Positions 1 to 11,200 of a DNA stretch of 64,000 nucleotides are shown here, piece after piece (position 1 is the first letter of the stretch; each line of letters starts with the position of its first letter). The notes below the pieces were generated by a model that had not been told where the DNA came from, made no database searches, and worked only from the letters and a program-made list of their open reading frames with translations. Where the stretch lies: NCBI GenBank assembly GCA_036583965.1, contig JAZBQD010000027.1:25179001-25243000 (forward strand). The letters are read 5' to 3'. The position numbers and the translations under genes were made by a program. The DNA comes from Prunella strophiata (lineage: Eukaryota; Chordata; Aves; Passeriformes; Prunellidae).

Positions 1-2650
1 GAGCCCGTAGCCCAAGCCAGCACGGTCCTGCTGAGGCGCCCAGCACGGCCAAGCCTCGCGGGCCAGAAGGCGAGTGAGACCTCAAAGGGCAACGTTGAAC
101 CGGCCACCTCCGAACCCGTCATAAGTGTCATTATTATCTACTCTCTCTCCCAAAGGGACTTGTGTAACGAGGGCTATGTACAGTACAACCTAATTTAATT
201 ACCCCTGGCTCCCTGAGCCCAGTGAGGCCTTCGGTGTCCCCACACAGCCAGCTGAGGTGATGCCCGCTGCCTCCGGAGCAATGGGCTGATCATCCAGGGT
301 CAGCTGCCATCCCTGGTGAATCCCAGTGCCCAGCAGGGCATGGCAGCGCTCCTCAGCCATGAAGAAGTGAAGAAGGGAAGATCCAGGTCATTCTGCTCCC
401 CTCATACTGCATCAGTTGCCGCTAGCAGTTAGCTTTTCTGTTCAAGTGTAAGATAGGGCACCGTCTCCCACCTGCTTCAGTCTTTGCCCGTGCTGAAGAA
501 GTTCAGGACATGAATTTAGGTCACTGCCGGGAGAGGCAAAGTTCCTCGCAAAAGTGCTCACCCACACCAAGAGGCACAGGCCAGTCCTTCTGCAGCCAAA
601 GCCCCCACCTCTTCTACTCTTCACAAGCTTTCTTAGGAACAATTTTAACTTGGACCCATTAATACGGCAAGATTTTACTTATGGGAAGAATTGAATTCCT
701 CAATAACCAGTTTTGGTCACCTTCAGCTTTCAAAGCCCCACCCTGACAGCTCCAATAACCAGAGGAAGGTTGGCTTTAGGATGGATTTTGCTTGTGACAG
801 CAACAACAGAGCCCACTGGCTCATGTCTCCTTTGCAGGGCCCTCCCACTGGAGAGTGATGTTCAGGTGCTTGGGGTCCCCCTGCTTTTGCTTCTGGAAGA
901 AGAGGGTGCAAGACTCAAATGTGTCTTGAACATGCTGTGAACATGGGTTCACAGGCACTGCAGCTGGAAATGATAGCCAATGACTCTGCCTTTCTGCAAA
1001 AATGAATGTGGGAAAGTTTCTTCTTCCTCCATAAATCAAATTAGGTGAAAAATTACTAAAGGGACATCTCCATCATTCCCAGGCACTTCCATAGCAACCA
1101 GTGCAGGACTGCTCTGCTGAGCACTTCTCATTCACAGCAGGGAGGAGGGATAGAGACAGCAATGATTCCTGCAGATGCTGTTGGAGGCAATGGCAGGAAA
1201 CCCTTGTCATGCCTTTGCAATATAGGGTAGGACTGCTCAGAAACGTGAATGGTGGGATTTTATTTTCACCACTGCAATTTAGAAATCATCCTGCTGCTCA
1301 CAGAAGGATTTGGACTTGACCTCCCCGTTCACACACAGAAAAAATAGGTCTCAGCACAGAGACACACGGTGCACCACCCTCGAATGTCCACCTTACCAGG
1401 CAAAAGGCTGATGTACACATTGGACCTGCCCATGCCTTGGCACTTCTGATCTGAAGAAAGGAGCCAAAACATCACAAAACATGGTGATGGTCCTTGTAAC
1501 CAAACACCTTGCCCCAGCCTGCATTTTACACACACTTCTGAGCAAATGTTATGCACTATCTCCCCCACCTCCAGCCCAAAAAGACATTGCATTTCCATTA
1601 TCTGGAGACTCAGTCTGGCTGCACTGCTTTTAGAGTCTCTTTCCATTCTCCAAATAGTGATAGCAGGTTTAAATGTCCTCTCACATTAAGGGCAGGCAGG
1701 AGGGAAGATGAAAGTTACCAGCAGCAAAGCTCTCTGGATCCCACTGGTCAATAGTCTGCAGCTCCTACTGTGTCCCATCTAGCCTGTGCTCCTTCCTGAA
1801 AGCATAGTCTGTAACTGGAAGAAAATCTTGGCTAACTTGATAAATCCCGTTCTTTCCCACTAGAGCATCTGCTCAGCTAGGTCTCATCGTGCTGGGAGCC
1901 ACGAGAAGTTAAAGTGTCCCAGCGTGGTCTCTGCCAGACGGCCCCGTGATGCTGTCCCCTTGGCGGGCAGAGCCAGCACATGGACACGGCAGCTCCCGGC
2001 AACCAACTCTACCTCTTGGCACACAAAAAGGCTTTCCACGGCAGCACCGTGACCTCCAGAGGGTGGGAACAACACACTTCTGGGGGTCACCCTTGTGGTT
2101 GAAGGGAGGCCACTCCATTGTCATCTTCGTCACAAGCAAATTAAGCGTGGACCTGTCATGGGCTAACAAGGCGCCAAGGCTAGGGAAGTAGTGCCAGAGC
2201 AGCCAGATGGCCAAGATGAGGGTTGGCCTTGCAGCCAACACATGCCCTGGGTCTGGCACGGCTACAGGGAAATGGGTGAATCTGGAAGGGCTGAAAACAC
2301 GGGGGATGCAGCTAAGAATTAGAAGGTTTGGGAGCTGGTGGAAGAACAGGATGGGGTAGGGGCAGGGACCCCAGGTTTTTTTCCATTTCAGATTCCTCCT
2401 GTTACTATTCTCTGTCTTTGTTGCTCAGCTATGGGTCCAAATTCAATGTCAGAAATAAATGAGGACTTTGAAATACAAACCAGGAGTGGTTTCTGTTCTT
2501 TTGGCAGGCAACACCAAAAGGGCTTTATCCAGTGCTGCCTGGAAGCACTACTGGTGCAAAGATTTTTCCTCCCCACCCTTCCTGCTCCTGCTTTTGCTCC
2601 TCCTGTGTCCCCTGCTCCTCCCTTGGCTCTGGCCTAGGCAAATGCATCCC
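1..2650. other. Region without a supported gene
   Basis: Only short open frames without domain or splice support. Bases 1-192 are open on the plus strand without an ATG and end in TAA. They contain GC-rich then AT-rich sequence, and could be the edge of a transcript starting before the window, such as the 3' end of a FAM163 gene, which is the expected neighbour. Nothing proves that. The rest (230-2650) is unique-looking sequence with no repeat family I recognise. Confidence 0.4.
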
Positions 2651-2654
2651 AAAT

Positions 2655-3053
2655 CCACAGTTTTATAGTTTATCTCTTTATTGTGACACAATTTTTCGGT
2701 GTGTTTTGGCAGTTGCCCTTGTAGTAGGAAGCCTGCAGTGCAGAGCAGAGGGATGCTGCTGTCCCTGCCTTGCTGCAGGCTGGCTTCAGCACCCCCAGAG
2801 ACAATGACAGCAGGGACAGGCTCTCCCAACTCACTCAGTAGCTTTCTAGGTGCTGATGGTTTGTCTTGTGTAAAACCCTCTCAGTGGAGAGGGAACAGTG
2901 ATGACTAAGTCATAAAAATCCTTCCTTGCTGAGCAGGCTGCTCTACAGGGACTGGCTCCACAGTCAGGCCAAGTGAGGTGGCTTCAAGTGGAAAGTCTGG
3001 GTTGAGGGGGCTACTGCCCCTGAACTTGGAAGGAAAGTAGGGCCTGGCAGCAC
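2655..3053 (-). other. 3' UTR and polyadenylation signal of the ADAMTSL2-type gene
   Basis: From the TGA at 3056-3054 the minus strand is non-coding down to an AATAAA hexamer at 2682-2677. Cleavage would be expected 10-25 bases further, near 2655-2665, giving a short UTR of about 390 nt. I see no competing canonical hexamer between the stop codon and this one. Confidence 0.6.
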
Positions 3054-6000
3054 TCAGGATGACTTGAGGCGACAGGACCAGCAACAGGCCTTCCTGTAGT
3101 ACCAGTGTGAGCACAGCTTCACCTTCAGCACCAGCACACAGTTGGCCGTTGCTTTGTCTTCACAGGCATCTTCTGGGGAGCAGAAGCACACACAGAAGGG
3201 GTTACAAAGGAGATGTGCTTCTGCACATGGACATGCTGTCTGCATGGACACCACGGACAAAGCCAAGGGCTCCTGCACCTCCCTACTCTCCCAGATTTAC
3301 CTGGTGCTTCTGTGGAGCACGGCTGGAGTTGGCACATCTGCCTGGCCTCTGGTTTGGCAGAGGGGTCACAGCCCTGAGCCAGTGCTTCCCCCTGGTAGCA
3401 CTTCACCTCCCGCAGTCTCACACCAGCACCACACGTCTTGCTGCACTGTCGGGGTCAAGAAACAGCAGAGAGAGCATGAGAGGCATTTTCTGGTTTTCTA
3501 TAGCTCCCAAGTTCTTTTCTCTACTGAGATCTCCCAATCCCTGCTTTGGATCCCTGTTCTTGAGGAGGTTTGGGTCAAATGCCACACTGATCTCAAACTT
3601 ACTCTCCCTTTTTTTTGCTGGAGGAAAGCATCCCTGAGTTGGGGTTGGGGCACAGCAAGGGAGAGTTTGCTTTTCACCTCTTTGTTGCAGCTCTGAACTA
3701 TTTTTGTTTGGAGTATTGATGCTGTGACAGAAAATGGAGAAAATGGCTGCTGTAAGCCAGACACAAGCTCCCCAGCCTTCCCATACCCTAAATGTTCACC
3801 AGTTACTCTTAAGGGAAAGAGGGAAAGACGTTAGTGCAATACAACAACAAAACACAGACTTCTGGCAGTGGAGCAGACACGGCTGTGTCTGCATGCCTGG
3901 AGTGAGGTGCGTGCTCTTCTTGAGGCAATAACACCCATGCTCCAAGATTTTCTACTGCCTGTGTGTTCCAGTCTCTCATCCTGCTGCCTGTTCTGCAGAA
4001 GAGCAGAACTTGGGGTCCCATCCAGACCTAGCAGATCCTTGGCAGAGCAGAACTTGGGATCCCATCCAGACTGACCATATCCTTGGCAGAGCAGGGTGCC
4101 AGGGAGCCTCAGCACAGGTCCTGCTCCACCAACCAGGGCTACGAGGCCTCCCCTGCCCCTTCCTCACCACCCGCAGCCCTACCTGGGACCAGGAGGTGGT
4201 GAACCACGTTGAACATGGCCTCCTGAAACAGACAGCTTGTTCCTCAGGCTTTGGAGAGGTCTCACAGCGTTCCTCAGGGTACTCCCTGTACAGCCCATTC
4301 TCCAGCCCCACGCACAGCACCAGCCGGGTCTTCACCCCTCGCCCGCAGCTGGCATCACACTGCGAGGGAACAGAGCAGCCTGGTGACAAATGATGCTCCA
4401 CCTTCAAGCAAGAGGGCATTCTGCTCAGAAGGAAAGCTTAATGCCTGTGCTAACACCAGTCTAACAGAGGGAAGTGCTGCCCGGGCTGCAGGAGCAGGGG
4501 CTGTCTCCAGATTTCCCAGGGAGCAGGGACACATGCTGGTAATTAGTGTTCAGCTGAGTTCACCTTGGCTGGCCTCGAGGGCACCTGGAGCAGCCAAGCT
4601 AAGACTGCAAGAGGCTGTTTCTGTCTTATTTTATGTGTATCTCTGCTCTGAAAATCCACATAGCATATGCATGTAGCAACCTACATCTTGAAGTACTGCC
4701 AAGCTTTTTGTGGGCCCAAGGGGACCCAAGTGGTGCAGTGCAGGTGATGAGCACAGACAACCATTGCTGAACCCAGAGCTATGCAGGCTGAGCTGGGAGG
4801 GCTCTCACCCTCAGGACACCACCAGGAAAAGCAGCAGGAGACAGGATCTGCTACCTGATGCCCATGCAGGCAGTTGCCAGTTTGAGATTTCACTGCTTTG
4901 CGTCCTTTTTCACCACATCAGGGCCAGCACAACTGGTTTGCATCTGCCCTTAGTCATCCTAAGAACTCAGAGCTCATCAGTGGAGAGAACACAGCAAAGA
5001 AGCTGGCAAAGGCAAAGGTGGGGAGCTCAGCTGGTCTTTCAGAGCTCTGATGAGTTTCATAGTTGAGTCACAGCAGAAAATGGCACTTCAGGACTGTGTG
5101 TGACCCACACGGAGGGCCAGAGCAGGGGAGAGTTACAGAACTGCCAGGTTTAACCAGCCTGTGCTTGTTACTGGTGCTGGAGGAGGCTCAGCTGAATGCA
5201 GTCAGCAGCTGTAAAGGGAGCAAAGTGAGAAGAGAGGCTTAGCCATGATTGGAGGGAAGAGGGCTCGGCTGCTTCCCTTATTTCCTAGAAACCTTCTTCC
5301 TTAGTGCTATATGAATCCTTGTTTTGCTCAAGACTTCAAAGAAAAAGCCCAAGCCTCACAAGTGACTCAATGTGTTTCTTTGGATACTCTGGGATTTGGA
5401 TCAGCAGGTATGGTGAAGCCTCAAGTCTTTTGGCCTTGAGCAACAGAAAGAGAGTAAAAAAATGTGCAGAGACTGAGTGTTGGGTGGAACAGAGCACCTG
5501 GACCACGTTCACTGGACTGTAATCCCTGAAGCAAGTACACAGTTACAGTCTGGATGTGACTTTCAGCACAAGGATCTGGGCTGTGGTTCAGATTTACCTC
5601 CAGCTGTTACCTATCAGAAATTAAGCCGGTTTTGTTCAGACTTTCTCTTTACTGGGGGGAAACTCGTGTCCTTTGTGGGGGTGAGTGAACAAGGCTCTGC
5701 TGAGGAGCCAGGTGGGCGAGCAGTTTCCTCAAGGTATTGCTGCCCTCCCGTGGAGCTCCTTGGGAAGGCAGCAAATGCCACAAACTTTGGGGCTTTTATG
5801 GGGTACAGCAGGGACAAGCTGGGATATTCACTACTCCTTCCCTCTTTCTCAAAGGATCTGGGGCAAGGATACAGATCCATGTCTGAAAGTCACACCGTAC
5901 AACTGTGCTCTGCCAAGGGAACCAAGCTCCCACCACATCCTATGGGATATGAGATGGAAAGGAGGTCTGAGGGCACAGGGCTGGGTTTGGCTTTACCTGC

Positions 6001-8253
6001 TCCCACTCCTGCTCTACCCAGTGTGCGGGGCAGTTCTTGTCTCCACAGGGGTGGACAGCCAGGGGCTTGGTGGCCGGGTCACACTGTGAGCTGGAGATCA
6101 CCTTGTCCTCCAGGTTGCGACACGCGATGAAGCGGCTCATGCGCCCCTCGCCACACGAACCTGAGCACTTGGAGAGCAAAAGGCATTTAGACACATCAGG
6201 AAGCAGGGAATTGGACAAGATCAGGGTTGGTGGTCCCAGTAGAGTTGAGTCCAGCCCTGACACTGGGACTGTTGCGCTGGATCCCAAGGGGCTTTAGAGG
6301 TTCATTTGGTCAGGGGCTTCCATTCTCCAGGTGCCTGTGAGCTTCCCAGATTATTGACTAGAGCTCAGCTCACAGTTAACCAAAATATACAGCAAGGAGA
6401 GGCAAAAACAGAGGTTATTTTAGTTTCTGTAGCTTGGCTCTGCCAGAAGAGAGCCAACAGAGCTCTGCAGCCTGTCTACCCAGCTCCTTCCACCCTCCAG
6501 CGCAGCGCCAGGTGCCAGAGGCGCAGCAGAGCCGGACTCACCGGGCCCCAGTCGGAGGCGGTCCAGCGGCGGTCGCAGGGCGGGCCCATGCACTCCTTCT
6601 CGCTGCTGGGCTTGCGGGACTCGTCGCACAGAGGGGCTTCCACGGAGCAGCGCACCTCGCGCTTCATCGTCCCCAGCGTGCCGCACCGCGCCAAGCACTG
6701 CAAGGGCCACAGCGAGTTCAGCCCCGGCGCTCAGAGCACAGAACAAGGGTGGGGAAGCGGCTGTGCCACCTCCTGTTTTCCTCCTGCTACTCTAGCAGAG
6801 AGGAGAAGGGCCCCAGCAGGTACAGAAAAAGGTGTGTCCGCCTCTATCTTTGCTGTTCAATTATTTTGGGACCTAGAGCTCCAACACATCAATGCGCTGA
6901 TGCCTAAACTGCTGTTCAAAGTCATTGGACCACAACTGGAGCAGTCAGTCAAAGGGACTGCAATGGGCTCTTAGTTTTTCTGTATCTCCATGGTACTGTT
7001 TCCCAACTGGCCCTCAGTTTGGATCCTCCAGAAGAGGAAGCTTCTTGCTGGCAGGGCTTTCACTTGGTCACTGTCCTGCTTTAGAAGTGACCTTAGAAAA
7101 AATGTTTTGCAATGGGCTTTCTACTGAGCAGTGCCAGAACAGGGCAGCTGCAGATAAAGGCACTCCTTATTTCCCCAGGGTGCAGTCGGCCAGAGGGCTC
7201 CCTCACACCCAACACCTGCCAGCCATATTCCTCCAGCCCCCCCCCAGCCCCAGCTGCTCAGCTCTGGGAGCAAAGCCTACCTCGGACCACTCGGAGAGCT
7301 CCCACTGGGGCCCACAGGCCTTGTTCTTGCAGGCTTTCCTCTCCATGGGCCTGGCCAGCCCTGCTGCCTCACAGAGGTCATCGTAGACTGAGCTGTCGAA
7401 GCCCGGTGCCAGCATCTTCCAGCAGCGCACGGTGCGGTACTGGAAGCCCTCGCCGCAGGTCCGGGAGCACTCGCTCCACCGGCTGGTCTCCCACCTCCAC
7501 GAGCAGAGAAAGCACAAAGGAACACCCAGGTGAGGGGGACCAGGGGCATGGGGTAGCAGAAACACAGGGCTACACACCGAGGGCTCCCTCACTCAGCAGC
7601 TGCTGCTGTGGCTCTGCTCATTGCATCTGTGTAAATGTGGTGCTGGCCTTGAAACCAGCTTTGCCCTTAGCAGCTAATTTAGGTCCCAAATTCTTCCCCT
7701 CTTTTTGTTTACTAGGGGATACAAGGTCTTTTTAGCTTAAGCATACCTTTCAGCCCTAAAAAGGCTGTATGGCTTGAGCAGAAAATCCTTAGAAAGATAT
7801 CTCCCTGTGGACAGCTGATGTTGCTTCCACTCACCTAGGCTGGCAGTCTCTCCCTGTGCAAAACTCGTGAGTAGGTTCTGGTCGGGTCAGGGCATCACAG
7901 TAGGATTCATCCACTTCCACTCCATCATAGCGCACACACATGGCATAGGAGGTGCTGATACCTGCTGGGCCAGCAACACCCTCAGCCATGCTCCATCAGA
8001 GCCAAGAGCCTCCTCCCACCAGCATTAAACAGCTGGAGTGCTCACTGCATCCGAAACTCTCCCTGTCATATAAAGAAATACCAGGATTCTCTCCCTCAAC
8101 AGCCCAAAAGGACCTTGTGTGGTCAGTCACCTTAAGCCAAACCTACCTGAAGTGCAGGTGGAGCTGCAGGGGGCATAAGCTGAGACTTTCCACCGATACA
8201 TGTCAGCCAAGCTGATGTCATCATGGCCCACAGGGTTCACATCAAACTCATTG
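3054..8253 (-). CDS. C-terminal TSP1 repeat array and PLAC domain of the ADAMTSL2-type gene
   Basis: Eight exons (8253-8147 to 3172-3054) encode six consecutive TSP1 repeats and a PLAC domain. Repeat cores seen: [38 protein letters not shown] and CSKTCGAG, most preceded by W-x-x-x-x-W. The CxxS/TCG cores are the type O-fucosylated by POFUT2 in this family. Most repeats are split at the same place, with the exon starting on the first Cys of the core (TGC or TGT straight after AG). The last exon has the PLAC cysteine pattern, including [13 protein letters not shown]. This block matches ADAMTSL2 closely and is the strongest basis for the family call. Confidence 0.93.
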
Positions 8254-11200
8254 CTGTGGAAAAAGAAGGTGGTGTGAGCTAAAAATGAAAAAAATTGCTG
8301 CAAACATGAAATAGAGGGAAATTCCTCCTTGCTGGCTTTGAAGATAGAAAGAAAGCCGATGTTTCTGCTTTCCATTTCCCCCACCTTGGGCAAGGCAGAC
8401 CACTGATGAACAGAGTTCAAAACCTTGATCCACCTCCTGAATTCAACTAGACTCTATACTCTACTCTATAATTCAACTCTATACTGGACTCATTGTTCAT
8501 AATGAGTCTTGTATATATCATGGTTTGCCAACCACGGGGGTGTCCTCAGCCTCAGCTTGTACCTCTTTTTGAGGCATGATTTGAGTTGGAAAGGGAAGCT
8601 CAAGCAGGGTCCCTCTCATATCATATAACGTGGAGGACAGAGTTCATATGTGGCTTGCCAGAAATATTTAAAAGCTGGTCCTCAGTCTCCTGCCAGATGT
8701 TTACAGAAGCTTCAGAAGCTTCTGTGCCCAGAGGAATGGGACAGGAGGGGCATGACATGATGGTATATGTGACATGCTGTGGATTCCTGGCCTTGTTCAC
8801 AGCCACACCAGGTCCTTCAGCACCCATTTAAATGGACCCTGAATATGTTCCAGGAGCTCTATGTCAGGCCAGTTGTAACAATCAGTCCTTGGAGGAAGCA
8901 CCTACAGCAGCTCCCATAGATAGACACTGGTGAATGGGGACATCAAGGACAGCAGGGGAATGGCTTGGCCCTCCCTCCCCAGCCAACCATGCTCTGTTTT
9001 GCCCAGGAAATCAGGTGCCACCTTTCAGTGCCCGGGGCTCGCAGAGGCTCTGCCTGGCTGACGTCGGCGGTCGGGCTGGCCCCGAGCAGAGGGCTCTGTG
9101 CAGATGCCAGCATGCTGTAGTTGGCTGCTTCCCTCTGACTCCCAGGAAACACCTCCACCTTCAGGTCCTCCAGCGAGTTCTTGCGAGCCAGAGCTCTGTG
9201 GAGGCCCTGTGGCCAGCGGGACCAGAGCCCAGCCGTGGAGTTCCTGGGGGCCAGCCTGGCTGCCAGGGGCTGCAGCTCCCTGCAGAAGGCAGTGTTGTGA
9301 GGATCTCGGTGACAGAGGCGCCTGAAGAGACGGACCCTGGAGGATGTCACACGGCTGTTCTCTGACAGCTTGGGTCTCCTCATGCTGTAGGGCACAGCTG
9401 TGCTGATGGAGATTTGGTTGAACCTGAGAGCTGGAATTAAAATACATGCTTTAACTATATGGGATGGCTTGTACCTCAGCATGTGGCATTTAACAAGGCA
9501 AAAAACATTCAGTGTTCAGCCAAAAAATCAGAAATTTCTATCAGGGAGTATCAACAGGCTTTAATCACCCTGGCCAACCCCTCACTCTGTCCACCCACTG
9601 CTCTGGAGCCCTATTTAAGCTCCAGTATGGACCTTCAGTCCTGGGCTGCACAATGTTGCATGTGTTCTTTGTTCCTGAATTGTATGGCTCTCCCAGATCG
9701 ACCTCGGACTTCGCTTGTCCCCTTGCTGTCCCCTGATGATCACTGGACTGTTGCTAGGCCCTGTTGCTGTCACTGCCCTGCCTGCCAAGCTCAGGCACTG
9801 AGTGAGTGCCCTGCCTAACCCGTGTTACACGATCACAAAGCTACAGAATGAACCTGGTTGGGAACCTTTGAGATCATCAAGTCCAACCTATGACCTAACA
9901 CCTTCTCACTGTGGCCACCCTCTCGCAGCCTCCCCTTCCCTCACAGAGCTACTGGCCCTTGCTGCTCCCTGACAGTCTCCACCCCAGGATGTTTACCATC
10001 TTTCCCTCCTGTTCACCCTGACGCTAAAGCCACCTTAGATTTCAAGAAGACCACTGCAGAATGTCTGCTTCCAGTCAATAAAACAGGGGAAGGAAAAACA
10101 AAGCAACCAACCCAACTCTGTTTCTTCGCCAGCTGCTGCTGCTTCCTCCACCTCTTCCTCTCCTGCTGTGTTTGAATGGTAGACCTGTCTGATCTGAAAG
10201 TCATACTTCTCCTTCTCTTCACTTTGTTCCCACCCCCAGTCCTGGGTCTGACTGGTAGAGTTGGTCTGGAAGAAGTGCGAGGGACCAAAGTCTAAATCTT
10301 CTTGCCCTTCCCTTAGAGGAAGCTGTTCACTGGTGTCATCTGGTGACAGGGAGAGCCACGTGGCATTGAAGTCTGTCTGGGCAGCCCTGGAGTTGGCTGG
10401 AATGGGATGGCTCTGGCTGGTCACTGGTAGGTGGTGGTAGAGAGGCCTGGCAAGAGCAGGGGCTGCAGTTCTGAGAGGCGGTGTCCGTGGCACAGTGTAG
10501 TCGTAAGTTATGTGAGGCATTTTCCCATTAAAGTTATAGTACTGGAGAAAACAGGAAAAGAAAACAAAACTGCTTTTATTTTAAGGGTATGAATTTCCCA
10601 AAAGCCTTTTCTAGCCACATCTGCTTGGTGATGGTTGTTAAGAGAAGACAGCATCCTCATAAATCCAAAAGGAAAGCCCCCATCCACCTGTCTGTCTTCC
10701 TCAACCCACCTACACTCGGGTTTGGCTTGGGAACCAGGTTATACTCCTGTTACCTGAGGGAGGCAGGAAAGCTTAAAGCTGGTTCCTCACGTACCATGGC
10801 ATTCAGAGACTGGTTAGTGGGCCCATGAGCTATGATATACTCCAGTCCATCTGAGTTCAGGCTCGAGGGCCGCCGGTACTTGAAGACAGTGCCAGCCACC
10901 CTGAAGTTCTGAGGGTTGTCGATGGCGGAGTTGCCATTGAAGAAGAAATGTCCAGATTCATCTGCAAGTGCTTCAAAGAGAGAGAAAACAGACAAATGGG
11001 ACATTCTGCAGAACTCTGGCACTGAGGAGAGCAAAGAGCCCACAAATGAGGAAAGCCCAGCAGAAATAGAACCCCAGGCCCTGCCCGTAGCAAACTTGGG
11101 TTCCAAATGTCTCTCCTGGCACTGGAGATGTGGTAGCCTTGGTTTTTGGAGAGATGAAGCACCCATGTAGCTACCCTGGAGGAAATGCTCTCAGTAGCTC

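Noticed and set aside
3107..3696. Overlapping plus-strand frames of 176 and 184 codons
   Set aside because: They cross the last two ADAMTSL2-type exons and an intron on the opposite strand, and have no recognisable domain.
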